The position numbers were made by a program, and so were the translations under genes. Under the pieces are notes generated by a model. The model did no database searches and was not told the DNA's origin. It was given only the letters and a program-made list of their open reading frames with translations. 9,406 nt of DNA from Comamonadaceae bacterium (GTDB lineage Bacteria > Pseudomonadota > Gammaproteobacteria > Burkholderiales > Burkholderiaceae_C): the NCBI GenBank assembly GCA_947374505.1, contig CANCCE010000098.1, positions 1-9,406 of the forward strand, read 5' to 3'. Below, one piece after another: positions 1 to 6,743 of this stretch. Numbering within the stretch: the first letter of the stretch is position 1; each line of letters starts with the position of its first letter.

Positions 1-756
1 GTCGTGACTGACAACGAGTACCGGCGCAGTTGGCAAGTGCTGGGCCAGCGTTTTGACGCTGACTGGCCGATGCCCCAGTTGATTTTGTGCATCTCCGCAC
101 ACTGGCTGACACAGGGTTGGTGGCTGACCGCCATGGCGCAACCCAAGACAATTCATGATTTCGGTGGTTTTCCGCAGGAACTGTTTGACCAGCAGTACCC
201 CGCGCCGGGAGCACCCGAAGCGGCAGCTGAGATCAGCCGGGCGGTGCGCCAACGCATGTCTTTGCCTTTGGGCCTAGACATGAGCTGGGGGCTTGACCAT
301 GGTGCGTGGTCGGTCCTCAAGCCAATGTTCCCCAATGCCGATGTGCCTGTGGTGCAGCTCAGCATGGACTACAGCCGTGCGCCCAGCGAGCACTATGCGT
401 TGGCGCGTCAACTCAAGGCCTTGCGTCGGCGCGGCGTGCTGATTGTGGCCAGCGGCAACGTGGTGCACAACCTGCAACAGGCGCAGCGCGGTGCAGCGTC
501 CAGCCAAGCCTATGACTGGGCCTTGGAGTTTGACCAAACCATCGGTGGCTATGTGCAGCAAGGCCAACTGGATGCCCTACAGAATTTCCAGAAACTCGGC
601 AGTTTGGCGACGATGGCTCACCCGACGTACGAGCACTTGTTACCCTTGCTGTACGCAGCGGGCGCGGTGGATGCAGGCGAGCCGATGAAGTTTTTCAACA
701 CCAATTTTCAGCTGGCGTCGATCTCCATGCGCTCGATGATTTGGGGTGGGGCTTGA
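1..756 (+). CDS. ygiD: DODA-type extradiol aromatic ring-opening dioxygenase (YgiD-like), 5' partial
   Basis: This is the C-terminal ~251 residues of a class III (LigB-type) extradiol dioxygenase of the 4,5-DOPA dioxygenase family. These are cytoplasmic metalloenzymes that cleave catechol rings next to the hydroxyls. Recognisable motifs are SAHW (His codon 100-102), IHDFGGFP (151-174), LDHGAW (His 298-300), ASGNVVHN (His 466-468) and HPTYEHLLPLLY (His 619-621 and 634-636). Several of these histidines match metal or active-site ligands of E. coli YgiD. The family's N-terminal HGSPMN motif is missing because it lies left of the window. The frame is open from base 1, and the first residues (VVTDNEYRRSW) align with what follows HGSPMN in YgiD. 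The GTG at 4 is therefore probably not the true start and the gene is cut by the edge. It converges on the aminotransferase gene with 24 bp between stops. The natural substrate cannot be told from sequence, and DOPA is only the family's name substrate. Confidence 0.88.
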   Translation, partial: VVTDNEYRRSWQVLGQRFDADWPMPQLILCISAHWLTQGWWLTAMAQPKTIHDFGGFPQELFDQQYPAPGAPEAAAEISRAVRQRMSLPLGLDMSWGLDHGAWSVLKPMFPNADVPVVQLSMDYSRAPSEHYALARQLKALRRRGVLIVASGNVVHNLQQAQRGAASSQAYDWALEFDQTIGGYVQQGQLDALQNFQKLGSLATMAHPTYEHLLPLLYAAGAVDAGEPMKFFNTNFQLASISMRSMIWGGA

Positions 757-769
757 TTTCTCAAGCCTC
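748..769. terminator. Hairpin at the junction of two convergent genes
   Basis: GGCTTGA (750-756) and TCAAGCC (761-767) are perfect inverted repeats around a TTTC loop. A G-T wobble and a G-C pair extend the stem to 748-769. The left arm contains the TGA stop of the dioxygenase gene, and the structure lies 11 bases from the stop of the opposing aminotransferase gene. It could serve as a bidirectional transcript end, but neither strand has a clear T-run after the stem, so intrinsic termination is only suggested. Confidence 0.4.
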
Positions 770-780
770 AGTCCGTGTGC

Positions 781-1977
781 TTAGATGACCTTGGCGATCG
801 ACGCGCAAACGTAGTCGATGTTTTTGGTGTTTAACGCAGCGACGCACATGCGACCGGTGTCGGTGCCGTACACAGCGAACTCATTGCGCAGGCGCACCAT
901 TTGGTCTTTGGTCAGGCCTGAGTAGCTGAACATGCCGATTTGGCTGGTGATGAAACTCATGTCTTGCTTGACGCCAGCGGCCTTGAGTTTTTCAACCAGC
1001 AGCGTGCGCATTTCTTTGATGCGCTCACGCATGACGGCCAGTTCCTGCTCCCACTGGGCGCGCAAGGCAGGGGTGCCCAGCACAGCCGCGACCACCGCAC
1101 CACCGTGAATCGGCGGGTTGCTGTAATTGGTGCGAATGACGATTTTCAACTGACTCAGCACGCGGTCGGCTTCTTCCTTGCTTGAACACAGCACACTCAG
1201 GGCGCCGACGCGCTCGCCGTACAGGCTGAAGCTTTTGGAGAAAGAGGTCGAGACGAAAAAGTCCAGGCCAGCGGCCACGAACTTGCCGATAACGGCGCCG
1301 TCTTCTTGAATGCCTTGGCCAAAGCCTTGGTAGGCCATGTCAAGGAAGGTGACCAGCCCGCCGGCTTTCATGGCGGCAATGACGTCGTCCCACTGCGCTG
1401 CAGTGATGTCGTAACCGGTCGGGTTGTGGCAGCAAGCGTGCAGCACAACGATGGTGCCTGGCGCAGCCGCTTTGAGCGCTGCCAGCATGCCGGCGAAGTT
1501 CACGCCACGGCTGGCCGCGTCGTAGTAGGGGTAGCTCTCGACCTCAAAGCCTGCGTTGGTGAACAGCGCGCGGTGGTTTTCCCAACTCGGATCGCTGATC
1601 AACACCTTGGCCTTGGGGTTCAGGCGTTTCAAGAAATCCGCGCCTACTTTCAGGCCACCGGTGCCGCCAATACCTTGCACGGTCGCCACACGGCCGCTCT
1701 TGACGGGTTCGCTGTCAGCTCCAAATACCAAGCTCTTCACGGCAGCGTCGTAGGCGGCAATGCCGTCGATCGGCAAGTATCCACGTGGCTTCGGTTCGTC
1801 GGCCATCAGCTTTTCGGCGGCTTTGACACACTCGAGCAGAGGCAGTTTGCCGTTGTCGTCGTAATAGACACCGACGCCCAGATTGACCTTGGCCGGGTTG
1901 GTGTCGGCATTGAACTGCTCAATGAGTCCGAGAATCGGATCGCGCGGGGCCATTTCGACGGCGGTGAACAAAGACAT
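781..1977 (-). CDS. tyrB: Class I PLP-dependent aromatic/aspartate aminotransferase
   Basis: A 398-residue fold-type I aminotransferase that transfers amino groups between aspartate or aromatic amino acids and 2-oxoglutarate in the cytoplasm. Key residues, counted from the chosen start, are Trp132 in SDPSWENH, Asn185 in CCHNPTG, Asp213 and Tyr216 in FLDMAYQG, the Schiff-base Lys248 in STSFSKSFSLYGER, Arg256, and the substrate-carboxylate Arg376 in GTDTGRMCVA. Length is that of E. coli AspC and TyrB (396-397 residues). Segments such as VNLGVGVYYDDNGKLP, LKVGADFLKR and FSLYGERVGALSV look closer to TyrB than to AspC, so I lean to TyrB, but specificity is not provable. The frame stays open 79 codons further upstream; the start at 1977 is chosen because the protein there begins MSLFTAVEMAPRDPILGL like the family, with an AAAGGA ribosome site 7 bases before it. 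It is transcribed divergently from uvrB. Confidence 0.93.
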   Translation of the reverse strand: MSLFTAVEMAPRDPILGLIEQFNADTNPAKVNLGVGVYYDDNGKLPLLECVKAAEKLMADEPKPRGYLPIDGIAAYDAAVKSLVFGADSEPVKSGRVATVQGIGGTGGLKVGADFLKRLNPKAKVLISDPSWENHRALFTNAGFEVESYPYYDAASRGVNFAGMLAALKAAAPGTIVVLHACCHNPTGYDITAAQWDDVIAAMKAGGLVTFLDMAYQGFGQGIQEDGAVIGKFVAAGLDFFVSTSFSKSFSLYGERVGALSVLCSSKEEADRVLSQLKIVIRTNYSNPPIHGGAVVAAVLGTPALRAQWEQELAVMRERIKEMRTLLVEKLKAAGVKQDMSFITSQIGMFSYSGLTKDQMVRLRNEFAVYGTDTGRMCVAALNTKNIDYVCASIAKVI

Positions 1978-1984
1978 GAAAAAA

Positions 1985-1990
1985 TCCTTT
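1985..1990 (-). promoter_or_regulatory. Ribosome binding site deciding the aminotransferase start
   Basis: On the minus strand this reads AAAGGA, 7 bases before the ATG at 1977. It supports the 398-residue product over the 79-residue longer reading that would run into uvrB. Confidence 0.75.
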
Positions 1991-2004
1991 GAAAAATAAA
2001 GAAG

Positions 2005-2038
2005 CTGTTTTGACAGGTCGGGGCTTTGGAGCGATCTT
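2005..2038 (+). promoter_or_regulatory. Candidate sigma-70 promoter for uvrB with overlapping dyad
   Basis: A perfect -35 hexamer TTGACA lies at 2010-2015. Seventeen bases on is only a weak -10 (GATCTT, 2033-2038); TATTCT at 2061-2066 is an alternative -10 without a good -35. The -35 is embedded in the short dyad CTGT-TTTG-ACAG (2005-2016). Its arms equal LexA half-sites, but the spacing is 4 instead of 8, so I do not call it an SOS box. The rest of the 130-bp gap shows no convincing promoter for the divergent aminotransferase gene. Confidence 0.35.
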
Positions 2039-2107
2039 TTCGTTAAGCCACGGAATGTCGTATTCTGTTTGGTTGTCCGGAATTTTAACGGGCCAGGATT
2101 GAGGTTT

Positions 2108-4240
2108 ATGCAAGAAGTCAATGAAGTTGTGTCTGCCCCGGCCAGTGTGCCGGTAGAAGGTGCCTTGCCCGGGCACTTTGTGAGCTTTCCGGGATCGCCA
2201 TTTGAGCTGTTCATGCCCTATGAACCCGCAGGCGACCAGCCGGCCGCGATTGCGCAATTGGTCGAGGGTATTAACGACGGCGAAGTGTTCCAAACCTTGT
2301 TGGGCGTGACCGGTTCGGGCAAAACCTTCACCATGGCCAATGTGATCGCGCAAATGGGCAGGCCGGCCATTGTCTTTGCGCCGAACAAGACGCTGGCGGC
2401 GCAGTTGTACAGCGAGTTTCGCGAGTTTTTCCCGAAGAACGCGGTCGAGTATTTCGTCAGCTATTACGACTACTACCAGCCTGAAGCCTACGTGCCGCAG
2501 CGCGATCTTTTCATTGAAAAAGACTCCGCCATCAATGAGCACATTGAGCAGATGCGGCTGTCTGCCACCAAGAGTGTGCTGGAGCGGCGCGACACCATCA
2601 TCGTCGCCACCGTCAGTGCGATTTACGGCATCGGCGCGCCCGAGGATTACACGCAGATGCGGTTTATCGCCCGGCTGGGTGACAAGATGGGTCAGCGCGA
2701 CGTGATTGCACGATTGATCCGCATGCAGTACAGCCGCAATGACCAAGACTTTGCACGTGGTACGTTTCGGGTGCGTGGCGATGTGATCGACGTTTTCCCG
2801 GCGGAGCACTCTGAATTGGCCATTCGGATCGAGCTGTTTGATGACGAGATTGAGTCGCTGCAGCTCTTTGATCCGCTGACCGGACGCATCCGGCAAAAGA
2901 TTCCGCGTTTCGTTATCTACCCGAAAAGCCATTACGTGACGCCCCGCGACAAGGTCATGATCGCGGTGGAAACCATCAAACTGGAACTGGTGGAGCGCGT
3001 CAAGCAGTTCATCAGCGAAGGTAAGCTGGTCGAGGCGCAGCGCATTGAGCAACGCACCCGGTTCGACTTGGAAATGCTGGGCGAGATTGGCCATTGCAAA
3101 GGCATTGAAAACTACACCCGGCATTTGAGCGGCGCGCCGCCGGGGTCGGCGCCTTCCACACTGTGCGACTACATGCCGAAAGACTCACTGATGTTCCTCG
3201 ACGAGAGCCACGTCATGATCGGCCAGCTCAATGCCATGTACAACGGGGATCGGGCCCGCAAGACAACGTTGGTGGAATACGGCTTCAGGTTGCCGAGCGC
3301 GCTTGACAATAGGCCGCTCAAGTTTGAAGAGTTCGAAGGCAAGATGCGCCAAGCTGTCTTTGTCTCAGCCACGCCTGCCGCTTATGAGCAAACGCATTCC
3401 GGTCGCGTGGTCGAGCAAGTGGTTCGCCCGACCGGGCTGGTGGACCCGCAAGTTGAAGTGCGACCTGCCACGCACCAGGTGGACGATGTGCTGCAGGAAA
3501 TTCGCATTCGCGTGGACAAAAATGAGCGGGTGTTGATCACCACGCTGACCAAGCGCATGGCCGAGCAGCTGACCGATTACCTCACCGACAACGGCGTCAA
3601 AGTGCGCTATCTGCACAGTGATGTTGAGACGGTCGAGCGGGTTGAGATCTTGCGTGACTTGCGCTTGGGGGCTTTTGACGTGCTCGTCGGCATCAACTTG
3701 CTGAGGGAAGGCATCGACATTCCCGAGGTCAGTTTGGTGGCTATTTTGGATGCCGACAAAGAAGGTTTCTTGCGCTCTGAGCGCAGCTTGATTCAGACCA
3801 TCGGCCGATCCGCCCGAAACCTCAACGGCAGGGCAATTTTGTACGCCGACCGCATCACCGATTCGATGAAGAGGGCGATCGATGAAACCGAGCGCCGCCG
3901 CAACAAGCAGATCGCCTTCAACATTGAAAACAACATCACGCCGCGCAGCGTCGTTAAGCGCATCAAAGATTTGATTGACGGCGTCTACAGCGAAAAGTCC
4001 GGCAAAGAAGCCGAGAAGTTCGAGATGCAAAAGGCGATGATCGAGGACATGAGCGAAAAAGACGTGGCCCGCGAAATTAAGCGTCTAGAAAAGCTGATGA
4101 TCGAGCACGCCAAAAACCTGGAGTTTGAAAAAGCTGCCCAGGTACGCGACCAACTCAGCCAGATTAAAGCCCAAGCCTTTGGTGCGGCCGGTAAGGACAA
4201 TCTGCTGTTGATCGCTCCTGCTGAAGGATTGAAGCCATGA
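2108..4240 (+). CDS. uvrB: UvrABC excinuclease subunit B
   Basis: UvrB is the damage-verifying helicase-like subunit of nucleotide excision repair. It is loaded by UvrA, clamps the lesion strand with its beta-hairpin and recruits UvrC for incision. The 710-residue protein shows Walker A GVTGSGKT (66-73), the beta-hairpin YDYYQPEAYVP (120-130), DESH Walker B (365-368), the VSATP motif (419-423), helicase motif VI QTIGRSAR (563-570) and a C-terminal UVR domain (about 653-690, EHAKNLEFEKAAQVRDQL) that contacts UvrC. The ATG at 2108 follows AGGA at 2095-2098. A GTG 39 bases upstream is in frame but has no support. The family core starts near residue 31 (SPFELFMPYEPAGDQP), so there is a non-conserved N-terminal extension of about 28 residues relative to E. 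coli UvrB (673 aa). It appears monocistronic: iscR follows after 252 bp with its own promoter. No standard LexA box is visible upstream. Confidence 0.98.
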   Translation: MQEVNEVVSAPASVPVEGALPGHFVSFPGSPFELFMPYEPAGDQPAAIAQLVEGINDGEVFQTLLGVTGSGKTFTMANVIAQMGRPAIVFAPNKTLAAQLYSEFREFFPKNAVEYFVSYYDYYQPEAYVPQRDLFIEKDSAINEHIEQMRLSATKSVLERRDTIIVATVSAIYGIGAPEDYTQMRFIARLGDKMGQRDVIARLIRMQYSRNDQDFARGTFRVRGDVIDVFPAEHSELAIRIELFDDEIESLQLFDPLTGRIRQKIPRFVIYPKSHYVTPRDKVMIAVETIKLELVERVKQFISEGKLVEAQRIEQRTRFDLEMLGEIGHCKGIENYTRHLSGAPPGSAPSTLCDYMPKDSLMFLDESHVMIGQLNAMYNGDRARKTTLVEYGFRLPSALDNRPLKFEEFEGKMRQAVFVSATPAAYEQTHSGRVVEQVVRPTGLVDPQVEVRPATHQVDDVLQEIRIRVDKNERVLITTLTKRMAEQLTDYLTDNGVKVRYLHSDVETVERVEILRDLRLGAFDVLVGINLLREGIDIPEVSLVAILDADKEGFLRSERSLIQTIGRSARNLNGRAILYADRITDSMKRAIDETERRRNKQIAFNIENNITPRSVVKRIKDLIDGVYSEKSGKEAEKFEMQKAMIEDMSEKDVAREIKRLEKLMIEHAKNLEFEKAAQVRDQLSQIKAQAFGAAGKDNLLLIAPAEGLKP

Positions 4241-4293
4241 GTAATGCTTGATGCGTTCACTGTAGGTCGGCACCTTGCTGAAGCCTAGGATAA

Positions 4294-4318
4294 GTAGCCT
4301 ACTAAAATAGTCGGACTC
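4294..4318 (+). promoter_or_regulatory. IscR type 1 operator, upstream copy (site A)
   Basis: A 25-bp imperfect dyad centred at 4306 has half-sites CCTACT and AGTCGG around an AT-rich centre. I count 19 of 25 positions agreeing with the type 1 IscR consensus known from E. coli, with the mismatches mainly in the right flank. It covers the -35 region of the iscR promoter, where bound [2Fe-2S]-IscR would block RNA polymerase. It also includes the exact small palindrome AGTAG-C-CTACT (4293-4303). Confidence 0.75.
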
Positions 4319-4320
4319 TC

Positions 4321-4329
4321 TGCTATACT
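4321..4329 (+). promoter_or_regulatory. Extended -10 promoter of the isc operon
   Basis: TGC-TATACT is an extended -10 element with the hexamer at 4324-4329. The -35 region 17 bases upstream (4301-4306, ACTAAA) is poor, as is usual for extended -10 promoters. Transcription would begin near 4336, giving a leader of about 155 nt before iscR. The element overlaps operator B and lies just downstream of operator A, which fits autorepression by IscR. Confidence 0.65.
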
Positions 4330-4349
4330 TGACGAAATTAGTCGAGAAC
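4325..4349 (+). promoter_or_regulatory. IscR type 1 operator, downstream copy (site B)
   Basis: A 25-bp dyad centred at 4337 has TTGAC on the left and AGTCGAG on the right of an AT-rich core. By hand it agrees with the E. coli type 1 IscR consensus at 22 of 25 positions, better than site A. The two centres are 31 bp apart, about three helical turns, so two IscR dimers could sit on the same DNA face. This site overlaps the -10 element and the inferred start point. Confidence 0.85.
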
Positions 4350-4372
4350 AAGAGTTCAAAGCAAATTTCCCT

Positions 4373-4409
4373 CGCAGCCACTTTCGTGAAACATACGCAG
4401 TGGTCTGCG
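4373..4409 (+). other. Long hairpin in the iscR 5' leader
   Basis: CGCAGCCACT (4373-4382) pairs with AGTGGTCTGCG (4399-4409), giving a 10-bp stem with one bulged T and a 16-base loop that could close by three more pairs (CGT/ACG). No T-run follows, so it is not an intrinsic terminator. It lies in the untranslated leader between the inferred isc transcription start and the iscR ribosome site. Its role is unknown; transcript stability or translation control are possible. Confidence 0.45.
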
Positions 4410-4492
4410 GTAGTAGCGGAATCGTCCTTGGGGTCACAAGCCGCAAGGTGAGACAAATTGGTAGCCGAACCAACATTTACAGGAGCTTGAAA

Positions 4493-5029
4493 ATGCGACT
4501 CACAACCAAAGGCCGTTTTGCGGTCACTGCCATGATTGACTTGGCCTTGCGCCAGAACAATGGTCCTGTCACGCTGGCGGCTATCAGCCAGCGGCAGCAA
4601 ATTTCGCTGTCCTACCTTGAGCAGCTGTTCGGCAAACTGCGCCGCCATGAATTGGTCGAATCGACACGTGGCCCAGGCGGCGGTTACTCACTCGGCCGCA
4701 AAGCTGACAAGATCACTGTCGCAGACATCATTGTTTCGGTGGACGAGCCAATCGACGCCACGCATTGCGGCGGCAAAGAAAACTGTTTGGGCGAAGCCGG
4801 CCGATGCATGACCCACGAACTGTGGGCCTCTTTGAACAGTCGCATGGTGGAGTTTTTAGACTCCGTCACCTTACAAAAGCTGGTCGATGACCAACTCGCC
4901 AAAGGTGTCGTGATTGAAAGCACCCCGCAAGTTAAAAAAGCTATCTTTAGCTCGCCGATTGCCAAGCCCATGCGCATCAATGCGCCGAATTCAGTTTTTG
5001 CCCTGGGCAACGCATTCTCAAAGAGCTGA
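4493..5029 (+). CDS. iscR: Rrf2-family iron-sulfur cluster regulator IscR
   Basis: IscR is a cytoplasmic winged-helix regulator that binds a [2Fe-2S] cluster and, in that form, represses its own isc operon. The 178-residue protein has the Rrf2 N-terminus (MRLTTKGRFAVTAMIDLAL), a helix-turn-helix region (about 26-60, AAISQRQQISLSYLEQLF), the wing GPGGGYSLGR (60-69) and cysteines 92, 98 and 105 followed by His108. These correspond to E. coli Cys92, Cys98, Cys104 and His107. The second cysteine gap is one residue longer than in E. coli (six instead of five). The C-terminal tail (about 140-178) looks unlike E. coli's. The start is set by AGGAG at 4481-4485, 7 bases before the ATG; an in-frame GTG at 4400 falls inside the leader hairpin and is rejected. 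It heads the isc operon, with tandem IscR operators upstream and iscS 59 bp downstream. Confidence 0.97.
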   Translation: MRLTTKGRFAVTAMIDLALRQNNGPVTLAAISQRQQISLSYLEQLFGKLRRHELVESTRGPGGGYSLGRKADKITVADIIVSVDEPIDATHCGGKENCLGEAGRCMTHELWASLNSRMVEFLDSVTLQKLVDDQLAKGVVIESTPQVKKAIFSSPIAKPMRINAPNSVFALGNAFSKS

Positions 5030-5088
5030 TCGCCAATTACCGTTTCGACATCCTTCCCAGTTAACCCGCATCAATCGAAGACACACAC

Positions 5089-6306
5089 ATGGAAACGCCT
5101 CACTTCCCCATTTACATGGACTACAGCGCTACGAATCCTTGCGATCCGCGCGTTGTGGACGCCATGATCCCTTGGCTGCGTGAGCACTTTGGCAACCCTG
5201 CATCGCGTAGTCATGCGTGGGGCTGGGAGGCTGAAGCCGCGGTTGAAAAAGCCCGCGACAATGTTGCCGCCCTGATTGGCGCTGATCCGCGCGAAATCGT
5301 CTGGACCAGCGGTGCAACCGAGTCCAACAACCTCGCGCTCAAGGGCGCGGCACATTTTTACAAGACCAAGGGTAAGCACCTGATCACGGTGAAAACCGAG
5401 CACAAGGCGGTGCTGGACACCTGCCGCGAACTCGAGCGCCAAGGCTTTGAAGTGACTTACATGGACGTGCAAGCCGATGGTTTGCTCGATCTGGATGCAC
5501 TGAAGGCCGCTATCCGCCCCGACACCATCATCGTCAGTGTGATGTACGTGAACAATGAAATTGGTGTGATTCAAGACATTCCGGGTATTGGCGCGATCTG
5601 CCGTGAACGCGGGGTGATCTTCCACGTTGATGCAGCCCAGGCCACCGGTCGTGTGGACATTGACATGACCACGTTGCCGGTTGATCTGATGAGCTTGACC
5701 GGCCACAAGACCTATGGTCCCAAGGGTATCGGTGCTTTGTATGTGCGCCGCAAACCGCGCATTCGCCTTGAGGCCCAAATGCATGGTGGCGGTCATGAGC
5801 GCGGTATGCGTTCCGGCACCTTGCCAACACACCAATGTGTCGGCATGGGCGAGGCTTATCGCATCGCCAAGGAAGAGATGCACGAAGAAAACAAACGTAT
5901 TCGCGCCTTGCACGACCGCATGTTGGCCGGCCTGAAAGACGTCGAAGAAGTCTTCCTGAATGGTCACGCCGAAAAACGCATCCCGCACAACCTGAACATG
6001 AGCTTTAACTTCGTCGAAGGCGAATCGCTGATCATGGGCATCAAAGGCCTGGCGGTGTCGAGTGGCTCGGCCTGTACTTCGGCCAGCTTGGAACCCAGCT
6101 ATGTGCTGCGCGCCCTTGGCCGTAGCGACGAATTGGCTCACAGCAGCTTGCGCATGACCATTGGTCGCTGGAGCACCGAAGAAGAAATCGATTACGCAGT
6201 AGCGACCATCAAAGAAAATGTGGCCAAACTGCGCGAACTCTCCCCTCTGTGGGAAATGTTCAAGGATGGTGTCGATCTGTCGACCATCCAGTGGGCCGAA
6301 CACTAA
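5089..6306 (+). CDS. iscS: Cysteine desulfurase IscS
   Basis: IscS is a PLP-dependent homodimeric enzyme that converts L-cysteine to alanine and passes the sulfur as a persulfide to IscU and other acceptors. The 405-residue protein carries MDYSAT at the N-terminus, the PLP-stacking His105 (TEHKAVLD), Asp181 in HVDAAQ, the Schiff-base Lys207 in SLTGHKTYGPKG, and the persulfide Cys329 in SSGSACTSASLEPSYVLRAL. All line up with E. coli IscS (His104, Lys206, Cys328), and length matches (404). The C-terminal DLSTIQWAEH tail, which contacts IscU in the family, is intact. The ATG at 5089 is chosen by family alignment; only a weak GAAG lies ahead of it. It is second in the isc operon, 23 bp before iscU. 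Confidence 0.98.
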   Translation: METPHFPIYMDYSATNPCDPRVVDAMIPWLREHFGNPASRSHAWGWEAEAAVEKARDNVAALIGADPREIVWTSGATESNNLALKGAAHFYKTKGKHLITVKTEHKAVLDTCRELERQGFEVTYMDVQADGLLDLDALKAAIRPDTIIVSVMYVNNEIGVIQDIPGIGAICRERGVIFHVDAAQATGRVDIDMTTLPVDLMSLTGHKTYGPKGIGALYVRRKPRIRLEAQMHGGGHERGMRSGTLPTHQCVGMGEAYRIAKEEMHEENKRIRALHDRMLAGLKDVEEVFLNGHAEKRIPHNLNMSFNFVEGESLIMGIKGLAVSSGSACTSASLEPSYVLRALGRSDELAHSSLRMTIGRWSTEEEIDYAVATIKENVAKLRELSPLWEMFKDGVDLSTIQWAEH

Positions 6307-6329
6307 CCTCATCAATATAGGAGTTAATC

Positions 6330-6722
6330 ATGGCATACAGCGAAAAAGTAGTGGACCACTACGAAAACCCCCGCAACGTCGGTTCCTTTGAAAAAGGCGA
6401 CGAAACTGTTGGCACTGGCATGGTGGGTGCGCCTGCTTGCGGCGACGTCATGAAGTTGCAAATCAAAGTGAATCCTTTGACTGGCGTGATTGAAGACGCA
6501 CGTTTCAAGACCTACGGTTGCGGCTCGGCCATCGCCTCTAGCTCGCTTGTGACCGAGTGGGTCAAGGGCAAGACGCTGGACGAAGCGGCGAGCATCAAAA
6601 ACAGCGCCATCGCTGAAGAACTGGCCTTGCCACCTGTCAAAATCCATTGCTCGATTCTGGCTGAAGACGCCATCAAGGCTGCGGTCAACGACTACAAACT
6701 CAAGCACGCACAGACGGCTTGA
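6330..6722 (+). CDS. iscU: Iron-sulfur cluster assembly scaffold IscU
   Basis: IscU is the scaffold on which iron and IscS-derived sulfur are assembled into a [2Fe-2S] cluster before transfer to carriers. The 130-residue protein has the three cluster ligands Cys37 (GAPACGD), Cys64 (TYGCGSAIASSS) and Cys107 (KIHCSILAEDAI), the conserved Asp39 and His106, and the LPPVK motif (100-104) recognised by the HscA chaperone. The N-terminus MAYSEKVVDHYENPRNVGSF is typical. AGGAG at 6319-6323 lies 6 bases before the ATG, the clearest ribosome site among the downstream isc genes, fitting the high scaffold demand. iscA follows after 21 bp. Confidence 0.98.
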   Translation: MAYSEKVVDHYENPRNVGSFEKGDETVGTGMVGAPACGDVMKLQIKVNPLTGVIEDARFKTYGCGSAIASSSLVTEWVKGKTLDEAASIKNSAIAEELALPPVKIHCSILAEDAIKAAVNDYKLKHAQTA

Positions 6723-6743
6723 TGAACAGATTGTTTTGACACT

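Noticed and set aside
1306..1992. Open frame on the plus strand across the aminotransferase gene
   Set aside because: Shadow of the opposite-strand gene; no ribosome site and no family resemblance.
1978..2214. 79-codon upstream in-frame extension of the aminotransferase gene
   Set aside because: It would run across the divergent gap into uvrB, has no family similarity, and the internal ATG at 1977 has a good ribosome site and the family N-terminus.
1919..3124. Long open frame on the minus strand opposite uvrB (about 400 codons)
   Set aside because: It is a codon-bias shadow of uvrB; the translation matches no family and is compositionally odd (many His, Arg, Gln).
4237..4251. ATGA overlap at the uvrB stop that opens a four-codon frame
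   Set aside because: Too short to be a gene. It could be a relic of a gene that was once coupled to uvrB, but nothing in the next 50 bases supports that.
4400..4492. GTG-started 31-codon extension of iscR
   Set aside because: The GTG sits in the leader hairpin, lacks a ribosome site, and IscR proteins begin at MRLTTKGR, which has AGGAG 7 bases ahead.
5071..6315. Long open frame on the minus strand opposite iscS (about 414 codons)
   Set aside because: It mirrors iscS almost exactly and has no recognisable domain; iscS itself is certain.
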